DNA from: Pseudoruminococcus massiliensis
GTDB lineage: Bacteria > Bacillota > Clostridia > Oscillospirales > Acutalibacteraceae
Assembly: GCF_900291955.1 (NCBI RefSeq)
Contig: NZ_OLMR01000002.1
Location: forward strand, 62,001-126,000
Direction of reading: 5' to 3'
DNA: 64,000 bases
The position numbers were made by a program, and so were the translations under genes. Positions 1-7,496 of the stretch are shown here, one piece after another (positions within the stretch are counted from its first letter, which is position 1; each line of letters begins with the position of its first letter). The notes under the pieces are model-generated. The model did not search any database. It was not told the DNA's origin and saw nothing but the letters and a program-made list of their open reading frames with translations.

Positions 1-699
1 AGCTTTGTCCTCGTCCTCACGCAGGAATCCTCTGCTGAGATTAAGACCGACAATTCCGCCCTTATCTCTTATAATAGAGAATTGCTCATCTGTAAGATTT
101 CTTCTATGCGGACAAATTTGCTTTGAATTTGAGTGTGTCGCACAAAATGGCCTTGTTGAAAGCTCTGCAACATCATAGAACATTGGCACGCTTGAATGTG
201 ATACATCAACAGCTATGCTATTCTGCTCCATCTTAGCAACAACAGATTTGCCGAAATCGGTTAATCCCTTTGCACCCTCAACTCCGATACCATCGCCAAG
301 CTCACAATTTCCATTCCAAGTAAGCGTCATAATTTTAACGCCACATTTGGCAAGATAGTCTACATTTTCAAGTTTTCCACCGAGAACCGCACCGCCCTCA
401 ACGGTCAGCACAACTCCCTTACCCTTTTTAGACTCAATCTCTATAATGTCATCTTGCGAATAAATGATTTTTATATTAGTATCTTTAAGCTCATCATTCA
501 ATTTTTTGCGACAGTTTTCAAAAAGCTGTATCGCATTCTTGTTTCTGAATTCGTCAGGAACCCAAACCGCCATACACTGAATATATGGCTCTATATCATC
601 TGTCTTATCAAAAGAAATGTGGAAATCATTATTGAAAAGACCGCCATTCTCAAAGAACGCACGATATAAGGTATCGCAATGAAGGTCGAAAAGCTTCAT
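1..699 (-). CDS. Membrane dipeptidase, peptidase family M19 (3' part outside window)
   Basis: I translated the minus strand from the ATG at 699; 233 codons run without a stop to the window edge. The N-terminus MKLFDLHCDTLY carries the HxD metal motif of M19 zinc dipeptidases. Further in, VDVSHSS and ATHSNS followed by HRRNLTD match the conserved middle of the family. These enzymes hydrolyse dipeptides, including some D-amino acid ones, with two zinc ions. The start overlaps the stop of the upstream yraN-like gene (ATGA), so the two are translationally coupled. No signal peptide is visible, so it is probably cytosolic. The C-terminal part is missing only because the window ends. Confidence 0.85.
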   Translation of the reverse strand, partial: MKLFDLHCDTLYRAFFENGGLFNNDFHISFDKTDDIEPYIQCMAVWVPDEFRNKNAIQLFENCRKKLNDELKDTNIKIIYSQDDIIEIESKKGKGVVLTVEGGAVLGGKLENVDYLAKCGVKIMTLTWNGNCELGDGIGVEGAKGLTDFGKSVVAKMEQNSIAVDVSHSSVPMFYDVAELSTRPFCATHSNSKQICPHRRNLTDEQFSIIRDKGGIVGLNLSRGFLREDEDKA

Positions 700-1073
700 A
701 AAAACCCCTCCGTATCAAAAGCATTTTCAATATAATTTAATTCTATAAGCACATCGGTTCGATTGTCAATAGTTATTTCACAGACATCAAACCTCGGCTG
801 TAAATCATATTCAAACTCTGAAAGAAATATTAGTGCTGTCTGTATAATCTTTCTGCGTTTTGCAGAAGTAACTGCGGCAGCTGGTCTTTCAAGTGCTTTT
901 TCATTCCTTGCTTTAACTTCAACAAAGGCTATAAATTCGCTATTTTTTGCAATAATATCAATCTCACCATAACGGCTATGATAATTTCTTGCAACGATTT
1001 CAAAGTCATTCTTGCAAAGATAATCTGCGGTAATATCCTCACCAAGTTTTCCACGAGAAAGTCTATCAGACAT
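696..1073 (-). CDS. YraN/UPF0102 family endonuclease-like protein
   Basis: A 125-residue protein with the restriction-endonuclease-like pattern of the UPF0102 (YraN) family: GEDITADYL, then RYGEIDIIAK and FVEVKAR, giving the E..D..ExK acidic-lysine core. The biochemical role is unsettled. I place the start at the ATG at 1073 because GGAG lies at a good distance; ATGs at 1076 and 1088 are in frame. The start lies inside the last codons of rnhB. Order rnhB-yraN is the common Firmicutes arrangement. Family assignment is firm, function is not. Confidence 0.85.
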   Translation of the reverse strand: MSDRLSRGKLGEDITADYLCKNDFEIVARNYHSRYGEIDIIAKNSEFIAFVEVKARNEKALERPAAAVTSAKRRKIIQTALIFLSEFEYDLQPRFDVCEITIDNRTDVLIELNYIENAFDTEGFL

Positions 1074-1680
1074 CATCTTTCTCCGCAAGAATTTTCTTTA
1101 AAAATGACGGACGATGTATATCACAAGGTCCATACTTCAAAATCATTTCTCGGTGTAGCTTAGTGCCATAGCCCTTATGCTTTTCAAAGTGATATTCAGG
1201 ATAATCCTTTGCAAGCTCAAGCAAAAGTCTGTCTCGGCTAACTTTCGCAAGGATTGATGCCGCCGCAATAGATTCTGAAAGCGAATCCCCCTTAACAATA
1301 GCCATTGAGGGGATTTCCAATTCAGGGGTTTTGTTGCCATCAATCAAAGCGTAATCAGGCTTTATCGCAAGCTGTTCAACTGCTCGTTTCATAGCAAGCA
1401 TGGCGGCATTCAATATATTGATTTCTTCAATTTCTTCTACACTCGCCCAACCTATTCCATAGGCTACGGCTTCTTCTTTTATAACATCAAAAAGTTTTTC
1501 ACGCTTTTTTTCGCTAAGTTTTTTTGAGTCATTGACTCCCTCTATAACTTGACCTTTTTTAAGAATAACTGCTCCTGCACACACAGGGCCAGCAAGTGGA
1601 CCTCTGCCTGCCTCGTCTACTCCGCAAATGGTGGTGTAGCCCTTAGCATAAAGCTCATTCTCATATTCTAAAAGCTCCAT
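1066..1680 (-). CDS. rnhB: Ribonuclease HII
   Basis: Removes RNA from RNA/DNA hybrids and misincorporated ribonucleotides from DNA. The 204-residue protein has the RNase HII opening GVDEAGRGPLAG (catalytic D22, E23), NDSKKLS, the ALIDGN segment and the C-terminal HKGYGT. The reading frame is open further upstream to 1854, inside ylqF, but the family start and an AGGA-type SD favour the ATG at 1680, which overlaps the 3' end of ylqF by 20 bp. It sits in the rplS-lepB-ylqF-rnhB-yraN cluster typical of Firmicutes, and coupling to ylqF is likely. Confidence 0.95.
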   Translation of the reverse strand: MELLEYENELYAKGYTTICGVDEAGRGPLAGPVCAGAVILKKGQVIEGVNDSKKLSEKKREKLFDVIKEEAVAYGIGWASVEEIEEINILNAAMLAMKRAVEQLAIKPDYALIDGNKTPELEIPSMAIVKGDSLSESIAAASILAKVSRDRLLLELAKDYPEYHFEKHKGYGTKLHREMILKYGPCDIHRPSFLKKILAEKDDV

Positions 1681-2545
1681 AATCCTCAGTCCTGTCAAGT
1701 GTAATTTTTCCGAGAATACCGCCTCTAAATTCATCAAGAACGGTTTCTGCGGCTCTGAGAGTATCAATTTCTCCACCCGAAATAAGCATACCACGCTTTC
1801 TGCCGATAAGCTCAAGCATTTCATAACCTTGAAGCTCTGAAATATCAGCATCAAGCTTATAACGGGTTTTTATTGCATCTGGATAGCTATCACGCAAGAG
1901 CAAAAGCAATCTTGCAGCAAGTCCTTCAGTATCAATAACCTGGTCACGAACCGCACCTGTAAAGGCAAGCTTTTCACCAACGATTTTATCCTCAAACTTA
2001 GGCCACAAAACGCCTGGAGTATCAAGCAATTCAAAGCCCTTGCCAATAGTAAACCACTGATTACCTCTTGTAACACCAGGTCTGTCCTCAACCTTAGCCT
2101 TACTTTGTTTAACCATTTTATTAATAAAGCTTGATTTACCAACATTAGGTATTCCAACGACCATAACTTTAATGGTTTTGCCCTTCATGCCCTTAGCTTC
2201 CCAAGCCTTGATTTTATCCGAAAGAACTGTTCTTACGGCTGGCATAAAAGCATTTAAGCCCTTACCAGTTTTGCAGTCTACGGGCAAAGCGGTAATCCCT
2301 GCGTTTTTATATACAGCAATCCACTTTTGATTTTGAGTCTTGTCTGCAATATCGCACTTATTCATAAGTACGATACGAGGTTTGTTATTTATAAGCTTTC
2401 TTAAATCAGGATTTCTGCTACTAAACGGAATACGAGCGTCTATAATCTCTGCAACGCAATCAACAAGCTTTAAACTTGCCGCAAGCTGACGCTTTGTTCT
2501 CGTCATATGACCAGGAAACCACTGTATCGAAATTACTTCTTCCAT
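1661..2545 (-). CDS. ylqF: Ribosome biogenesis GTPase RbgA/YlqF
   Basis: A 294-residue circularly permuted GTPase. The G4 motif NKCD (62-65) precedes the P-loop GIPNVGKSS (131-139) and the G3 motif DTPG (175-178), the diagnostic order of the YlqF/YawG group. The N-terminal QWFPGHM is also characteristic. The family acts in late assembly of the 50S subunit. It lies directly downstream of the signal peptidase gene, starts after a GGTGA SD, and overlaps rnhB at its 3' end. Length is normal for RbgA. Confidence 0.95.
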   Translation of the reverse strand: MEEVISIQWFPGHMTRTKRQLAASLKLVDCVAEIIDARIPFSSRNPDLRKLINNKPRIVLMNKCDIADKTQNQKWIAVYKNAGITALPVDCKTGKGLNAFMPAVRTVLSDKIKAWEAKGMKGKTIKVMVVGIPNVGKSSFINKMVKQSKAKVEDRPGVTRGNQWFTIGKGFELLDTPGVLWPKFEDKIVGEKLAFTGAVRDQVIDTEGLAARLLLLLRDSYPDAIKTRYKLDADISELQGYEMLELIGRKRGMLISGGEIDTLRAAETVLDEFRGGILGKITLDRTEDYGAFRI

Positions 2546-2554
2546 ATTTCACCA

Positions 2555-3232
2555 TCAATAAATAGAACCGAATGAATTAAACGGGAAAATTCTGAACTGT
2601 GCCTTACCTACAATATCACTTTTCTTTATAAGCCCAATATTTGTATTACGGCTGTCGCTTGAATGCTCTCTGTTATCACCCATTACATATACATAGCCCT
2701 CAGGTATAACAGACGGAACCTCTAAAGGACTTCTTGGGTCTTCGATAGTCTTACCAGTTATATACTTCTCATCAAGCAATACACCATCAACAACTACATC
2801 GCCTGTTTCAAAGTTTATAGAAAGCTTTTGTCCCTCTAAGGCGATAACTCTCTTTATCAATGCGTGGTCATAGCTTTGACCATGGCTGATAACAACTATA
2901 TCGCCGACCTGCGGTTCATAGAACATATTTGTGACAATAAGCCTATCACCGTTTTCGAGAGTATCATACATAGAGCTACCTGAAACTGTAACCTGTCTGA
3001 ATACAAAGGTAAGAAGCAAGGTTACACATATAAGTGCAACAAGAAGTGGCTGTACCCATTCAAAGACTGATGTTACTGCTCCATAGGAGGTTGTCTTTGC
3101 CTCCTTAGTAATATCTGTTTCAGATTTTTTCTCAGCTTTAAATTCGGTTTTCTGTTCTTCTACAGAAACATTTTCTGTTTCTTGATTTTCTTCGGGAGAT
3201 AAGCTCTCCGTCTTTTTAATTTCTTCCGACAA
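2555..3232 (-). CDS. lepB: Signal peptidase I, TTG start
   Basis: Type I signal peptidase of 225 residues. A charged, acidic tail of about 50 residues precedes one membrane segment (about 58-79). Box B has the catalytic Ser87 in SGSSM, the general base is Lys127 in LIKRVIA, and GDNREHSSDSR forms the last conserved box. It cleaves leader peptides from exported proteins on the outer face of the membrane. The start codon is TTG at 3232, preceded by a strong GGGAGG SD; no in-frame ATG fits. The long acidic N-terminal tail is unusual compared with short bacillar homologues. Confidence 0.93.
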   Translation of the reverse strand: MSEEIKKTESLSPEENQETENVSVEEQKTEFKAEKKSETDITKEAKTTSYGAVTSVFEWVQPLLVALICVTLLLTFVFRQVTVSGSSMYDTLENGDRLIVTNMFYEPQVGDIVVISHGQSYDHALIKRVIALEGQKLSINFETGDVVVDGVLLDEKYITGKTIEDPRSPLEVPSVIPEGYVYVMGDNREHSSDSRNTNIGLIKKSDIVGKAQFRIFPFNSFGSIY

Positions 3233-3301
3233 AAAAAGACCTCCCTTTACTTACAGAAATTCTGCAAGAAATAAATCACCCATAAAAATTATGGAAATAG
3301 C

Positions 3302-3323
3302 AAAAAGGGGACATAGCGTCCCC
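3302..3323 (-). terminator. Rho-independent terminator after rplS
   Basis: On the minus strand a perfect GGGGAC/GTCCCC stem with a 5-base loop is followed by TTTTT. It lies 9 bp past the rplS stop and before lepB, so much rplS transcription should end here, with lepB and the genes behind it read by leakage or by a weak promoter at about 3240-3300. Confidence 0.75.
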
Positions 3324-3331
3324 AAGTTACA

Positions 3332-3676
3332 TTATCTGATTTGTTCCTTAACCTTAGAAGCCTTACCAACTCTATCTCTGAGGTAGTAGAGCTTGCTTCT
3401 GCGTACACGACCGTGTCTGATGATTTCAACGCTTACTACATTTGGGGAATGAATTGGGAAAACTCTTTCTACGCCAACGCCGTAAGAAACTCTTCTTACT
3501 GTGAAGGTCTCAGCAACGCCGCTGCCCTTCTTAGCAATAACTGTTCCTTCGAACATCTGAACTCTTTCCTTTTCACCCTCACGAATATTAACACCGACCT
3601 TAATTGTGTCACCGATGTTAAACTTTGGTGTTTCTGCCTTCAATGAAGAAGCTGCGATTGTCTTAAGTGCATCCAT
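3332..3676 (-). CDS. rplS: 50S ribosomal protein L19
   Basis: A 114-residue L19 with the typical pattern [27 protein letters not shown] and [12 protein letters not shown] and a basic C-terminus ([14 protein letters not shown]). L19 sits at the 30S-50S interface. The start follows AGGAGG with ideal spacing. Upstream lies a structured leader and a strong promoter, and a terminator follows, so the gene is probably regulated at its own leader. It is the first gene of the lepB-ylqF-rnhB cluster. Confidence 0.97.
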   Translation of the reverse strand: MDALKTIAASSLKAETPKFNIGDTIKVGVNIREGEKERVQMFEGTVIAKKGSGVAETFTVRRVSYGVGVERVFPIHSPNVVSVEIIRHGRVRRSKLYYLRDRVGKASKVKEQIR

Positions 3677-3689
3677 TTTAATATCCTCC

Positions 3690-3805
3690 TGTTATTTAAG
3701 ACATTCTTGCATAATTTTTTATAAATAATGCAGAGGACTGTCCGTTTCATAGTTCGTCTTTTTGACGAGCTTTGAAACCTGTCTTAGGCCGACAGATTCA
3801 AACGC
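3690..3805 (-). ncRNA. Candidate L19 leader (autoregulatory 5' UTR of rplS)
   Basis: Between the promoter and the rplS SD, the minus-strand transcript can form a CTGTC/GACAG hairpin and then a CGTC/GACG hairpin, bracketed by GTTTGAA and a late TGAAAC. The position, size (about 115 nt) and two-hairpin shape fit the ribosomal-protein leader called L19_leader in Firmicutes, which is thought to let L19 repress its own mRNA. Assignment is by context and fold, not by a covariance search. Confidence 0.55.
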
Positions 3806-3811
3806 TTAAAT

Positions 3812-3840
3812 ATTATATCATACATCACCTAAACTTGCAA
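3812..3840 (-). promoter_or_regulatory. Sigma-A promoter of rplS
   Basis: Minus strand: -35 TTGCAA at 3835-3840, a 17-bp spacer, and -10 TATAAT at 3812-3817. The predicted start near 3805 gives a leader of about 125 nt. Confidence 0.8.
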
Positions 3841-3894
3841 GCTTTTTTTATAGCCGCAAACCGCAATAAATAAGTATTTGTGTCTAAAAATTAA

Positions 3895-4066
3895 AAGTTT
3901 CGCTCAAGCCTTTTCAAAGGCTTGCAGTTTCCAAAGGCAGAGCCTTTGGTCGCTCTCCGCAGAGAGCGAAACACTTTATACTTCTCTAAGCGCAGGAGGG
4001 TAGAAAAACATTCCAGTGGAATGTTTTTCGTAGGGAACCCTCGCAGGGGGTCCCTGAAATATAAAC
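3895..4066. repeat. Hairpin-mosaic intergenic repeat, copy A
   Basis: An array of consecutive palindromes: the edge module AAAGTTTCGCTCAAGCC with an AAGCC/GGCTT hairpin, then CCAAAGGC/GCCTTTGG, GCTCTC/GAGAGC, AACATTCC/GGAATGTT and a GGGA..TCCC hairpin. From about 3940 to 4065 it is nearly identical to copy D (47760-47936). No ORF is present. It lies between the rplS promoter and the 3' end of the VWA gene. Confidence 0.8.
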
Positions 4067-4076
4067 CTTGACTATA

Positions 4077-5324
4077 TCACTCCATAACACAGCGTATGCC
4101 CCAAGACGGAATTTTTTCTTCGGGATATTCTTCATTCGGGAAAACAAAGGCTGTATCATATTTAGGACGCTTTTTCGGAAAAATTCCATCTCCGTCCGTA
4201 AAAAGAAAAACTCCTCTTAAACCCTTTAACTCTCCTTTGTCAATTAAATCATTTATATACTGAAAAGCTGGGCGAAAATCTGTTCCACCTCTGCCTTTTA
4301 CTGTAAAAGTTTCAGATAATCTCTTTATATCAGCCGTTGAGCGTAAAACCATATCCGAACGAACCCCATCATCGCATTGAATTATACGAACATTTGCGTT
4401 TGGTGCAAGCTCATCTGAAACCAATATCTCATAGGTTTCGGTCAAAAAACTTCTGATTACCTCCTCTGAACAGGACATTGAAGTATCTATGACTATTGCA
4501 AAGGTTCGGATTTTCTTTTCCTCTTTTGTTTCTTGTGGTTCAATCAAAGCAAGATTGCCGTAAAGCGAAAATCCGTACATATAAAAGGAAGTATTTATGC
4601 TATCCTCATCAGGTTTTAAAATTTCTTGCCTGATAGAAAATTTTTTCAAAAGTTCCGAATAGCTTTTATCATTTCTGTTTGCAAGATTAAGTACATCAAT
4701 AAGTTCCTCAGCTGATTCCGCACTTTCTCTTGCAAAGGTCTGTGCCTCTGAATCTGTATGTTCGCCTATTTTTCCCCATTTTTGCATAAGGCTTTCGATT
4801 TTTTGTTTAGGCGCGTTTTCATCACACCACAAAGAATGGTCATCAATATAAAATTCTTGCGAAATAGACATCAAAGTCTGCTCATCAAATTGTTGGCTAC
4901 TTAAAACTGTATAAACAGATTGAGCTGTAAAAGATGATTTTTTCGCACGAAGCAAGGCATAAACTGTTGCTCTTTCGTGTGATTGATGTCTTTGAACATA
5001 CTTATTCATAATAGAATCTATAATATGTTCTGTGGCAATATCGCAAGAAATATCCCAAAGGAGTTTATCCCTTGAATTTCTCATTATAATATGACGATAA
5101 AGGCAATGCAAAACGGAATGAAGATATGCCCTATTTAAGGCTATACCCTTAGAAATTTCTATATAATCCTTATTGTAATAGAATTTAAAGCCATCTGTTG
5201 CACAGCTTGAAAGCTTATCATTTTCCTCAAGAGTAAGACTTCCGAGTGCAAGCCCTAAAAATCTCATAGCTATATATAGCTTGGTTTTGGAAGTTTCTAT
5301 CGCTTTTGTATATTCATCACTCAT
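4077..5324 (-). CDS. DUF2201 family VWA-like protein (putative metallopeptidase-like)
   Basis: A 415-residue cytosolic protein. The N-terminal half has the helical DUF2201_N pattern with a His-rich helix (LHSVLHCLYRH) where the family was annotated as metallopeptidase-like. The C-terminal half is a von Willebrand A fold with the MIDAS-like DTSMSCS and FTDGDG, near RGGTDFRPAF. Such proteins usually sit next to a MoxR-type AAA ATPase that acts on them as a co-chaperone; none is adjacent here. The ATG at 5324 is preferred because the longer frame start lies inside the upstream gene. An LRR protein gene precedes it by 10 bp, so they are co-transcribed. Confidence 0.75.
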   Translation of the reverse strand: MSDEYTKAIETSKTKLYIAMRFLGLALGSLTLEENDKLSSCATDGFKFYYNKDYIEISKGIALNRAYLHSVLHCLYRHIIMRNSRDKLLWDISCDIATEHIIDSIMNKYVQRHQSHERATVYALLRAKKSSFTAQSVYTVLSSQQFDEQTLMSISQEFYIDDHSLWCDENAPKQKIESLMQKWGKIGEHTDSEAQTFARESAESAEELIDVLNLANRNDKSYSELLKKFSIRQEILKPDEDSINTSFYMYGFSLYGNLALIEPQETKEEKKIRTFAIVIDTSMSCSEEVIRSFLTETYEILVSDELAPNANVRIIQCDDGVRSDMVLRSTADIKRLSETFTVKGRGGTDFRPAFQYINDLIDKGELKGLRGVFLFTDGDGIFPKKRPKYDTAFVFPNEEYPEEKIPSWGIRCVME

Positions 5325-5334
5325 AATGCTGCCC

Positions 5335-6306
5335 CTATAATTCAAAGCGTCTGCGTCTGCTTTTTCCGAAATGCTCATTTTTGATATTCATCAAATATCC
5401 AAGAATTTCTGTTTTCTGTTTATTTCTTGCTGTAAGAATAGCATTTTCAAGAATATCTTCATCAGGTTTAATTGTTTCGCACAAAAATACCACAGCATCA
5501 TAATTTCCATTCTTGATTTTACGATTTAGCACAATAGAAATATTCTCCGAAAGGTAAGCTATATAAGTCGATTTAGCCTCAGTAGAAAGTTCTGTTGGAT
5601 ACATCAACCTCAGAATTGCAATTTCTGAACATATTTCCTCGTTTTCATCAATCACCGCAAATTTAAAGCACGAATCATATTCTGCAAAATTTATCAATCC
5701 ATTGCTTACGCATTGCCTATAACGAAAACCACTACCCCTTGTAAAATGTTCAAAAATTCTCGCTGGCCCATTTTCTATGGATTCCTCAAAATATTCAGGC
5801 ATAAGCATAACAGCTTTTTCATTAGTATCCGTAAAAATAATAGTCAGATATTGCTTTTTAGTTAGTTCAGAAAGTAATTTATTAAGGCAAGTATGCTCAT
5901 TCCGATTCGTTCTAAGTGTAATTTTAGAAAGCTTTCCACAATTCATAAACGCTCCGCCACCTATGTTCTGAACTCCTCCGAAAAGAGATATTTCTCTTAA
6001 ATTTCTGCAATTATAAAAAGCATAATCACTGATATATTCAATAGAACTTGGCAATGCTATACTTGTAAGTTCATTGGTACAAATCGCAGGGTAAGATGAT
6101 TCTCCGCAAGCTATAACATCATTATATTTCTTACAAACACGATTCCACGAACCTTCTTCTGCAAAGGCATATGCTCCTATTCCGATAAGCTTTTTATTAT
6201 CTATATTTTCAGGCAGTATTATATCTCCGCAGATTGAAAAAATTCGCAAAAGCTCTGCATTATTATCTATTTCTCTATATAATATTTTTTCATCAGTAAT
6301 ACTCAT
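5335..6306 (-). CDS. BspA-type leucine-rich repeat protein
   Basis: A 323-residue protein with two or three BspA-type (LRR_5) repeats in the first half: IGIGAYAFAEE, LPSSIEYISDYAFYNC and LFGGVQNIGGGAFMNC. The second half (about 150-323) is helical and lacks repeats; it may be a partner-binding domain. No signal peptide is seen, unlike the surface-exposed members of the family, which suggests a cytosolic role with the DUF2201 gene just downstream. Start at 6306 follows AAGGAAG; an upstream in-frame ATG at 6339 has no SD. Function unknown. Confidence 0.65.
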   Translation of the reverse strand: MSITDEKILYREIDNNAELLRIFSICGDIILPENIDNKKLIGIGAYAFAEEGSWNRVCKKYNDVIACGESSYPAICTNELTSIALPSSIEYISDYAFYNCRNLREISLFGGVQNIGGGAFMNCGKLSKITLRTNRNEHTCLNKLLSELTKKQYLTIIFTDTNEKAVMLMPEYFEESIENGPARIFEHFTRGSGFRYRQCVSNGLINFAEYDSCFKFAVIDENEEICSEIAILRLMYPTELSTEAKSTYIAYLSENISIVLNRKIKNGNYDAVVFLCETIKPDEDILENAILTARNKQKTEILGYLMNIKNEHFGKSRRRRFEL

Positions 6307-6384
6307 ATTATCTTCCTTGTGTGCGAATAAATTTCGCACTTAAAATCTAACTTGGTTCGCTATTATAACTAATGTTGCTGACAT

Positions 6385-6700
6385 AAGAAATTAAGTGGCG
6401 GACAAAGTCCGCCGCTCAAGAGCAAAGAATGTTAAGGGCGTTGCCCTTAACACCCATGAGGGACTCCGTTCCTCAACCCTGCGAGCCTTTAAAAAGGCTC
6501 GAGTGAAACTTTTATCTGTCTAAGGTAAGTTCATTAGCTAAACGACAGTTCATTGGAAATTTCCTCGACCGCGGCAATTATTTTATTTAATACACTACGA
6601 GCGAGACTTGTCGAGCGATTCCGCGTCTTGACAGTGGCGGCTCGCCACCGAAACTTTTATCTGTCTAAAATAAGTGCATCAGCTAAAATGTAATCTACTA
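6385..6700. repeat. Hairpin-mosaic intergenic repeat, copy B (two tandem parts)
   Basis: Palindromes in series: GGCGGAC/GTCCGCC, GTTAAGGGC/GCCCTTAAC, GAGGGA/TCCTC-type, then the edge GCCTTTAAAAAGGC with GAGTGAAACTTTTATC. A second part, with a GTGGCGG/CCGCCAC-type hairpin near 6635-6655, ends in the same edge. The 36-bp edge at about 6507-6542 recurs at about 6652-6687 with few changes. Orientation is opposite to copies A and D. It fills most of the gap between two divergent genes. Confidence 0.75.
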
Positions 6701-6743
6701 TTTTCATTATATATTATAATAAAAACAGTGTCAAATAACTTGG

Positions 6744-6772
6744 TTGACGGGCTATTCTCATAATGATATAAT
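6744..6772 (+). promoter_or_regulatory. Sigma-A promoter of the methionine synthase operon
   Basis: TTGACG at 6744-6749, 17-bp spacer, TATAAT at 6767-6772. The predicted start (about 6779) is only some 30 nt before the first start codon, so there is no room for a cobalamin or SAM riboswitch in the leader. Confidence 0.85.
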
Positions 6773-6809
6773 ATTCTAAAATCTATATGAATTTATGGTG
6801 AATTTCAAA

Positions 6810-7484
6810 ATGATATATACTTATTCTCTAAATTCTCAGGAAGTCAATATTACAAAAAAAGAAATCTATCGTTACCTCGGCTATGGTAGAGTTTATCCAA
6901 GTGATGAAGTCACTGCTCTCATAGATGAGTGTGTAAACGAATTTAATAAATATGTAAATTATAGGGCCTGCTACGCAAAGGTTGATATTTCTGTTGATGA
7001 GCAAAACGAAATTATAGATTTCGGATTTATGCAGGTTAAAAGCCATTCTCTGACTATAAATCTTCGTGGTTGTGAGAGTGCATATATATTTGCCACTACA
7101 ACAGGTTCTATGGCTGAAAGATTAATTATGAAACATAATAAGCTTTCTGCTCTCAAAGGAATAGTAACAGACGCTATCGGCTCAGCATCTATTGAAGATT
7201 TTTGCGATATGCTCAACAAAATGCTTGCAGATTTAAGCTCACAGAATGGTAAATTTCTTCGTCCAAGGTTTAGCTGTGGCTATGGAGATTTTCCGCTTGA
7301 ATTTCAGCCACAGATTCTCGAATTTCTCGATACAAGCCGAAAAATAGGTCTTAATATAACAGATAATCTTATGATGACGCCTGTTAAATCAGTTACTGCC
7401 ATTGTAGGAATAAGCGACTTTCCCACAAAATGTCGTACAGGCTGTGTAAGCTGTGAAAAAACAGACTGCGAATATAGAAAGTAA
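6810..7484 (+). CDS. Methionine synthase activation-domain protein (stand-alone)
   Basis: A 224-residue protein related to the C-terminal reactivation domain of cobalamin-dependent methionine synthase. It has the RPRFSCGYGDFPL segment (RPRFSPGYGD in many relatives) that binds S-adenosylmethionine for reductive methylation of oxidised cobalamin. The Cys-rich tail (CRTGCVSCEKTDC) is typical of the stand-alone version. metH follows after 12 bp and lacks this domain, so the two gene products together rebuild the full enzyme. The ATG at 6810 has GGTGA at good distance; the ATG at 6795 is also in frame. Confidence 0.85.
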   Translation: MIYTYSLNSQEVNITKKEIYRYLGYGRVYPSDEVTALIDECVNEFNKYVNYRACYAKVDISVDEQNEIIDFGFMQVKSHSLTINLRGCESAYIFATTTGSMAERLIMKHNKLSALKGIVTDAIGSASIEDFCDMLNKMLADLSSQNGKFLRPRFSCGYGDFPLEFQPQILEFLDTSRKIGLNITDNLMMTPVKSVTAIVGISDFPTKCRTGCVSCEKTDCEYRK

Positions 7485-7496
7485 AGGGTGCTTTAA

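Noticed and set aside
6340-6794. Array of palindromes considered as a CRISPR array or a riboswitch
   Set aside because: No regular repeat-spacer pattern; units are different hairpins, and the metH-operon promoter lies downstream of them.
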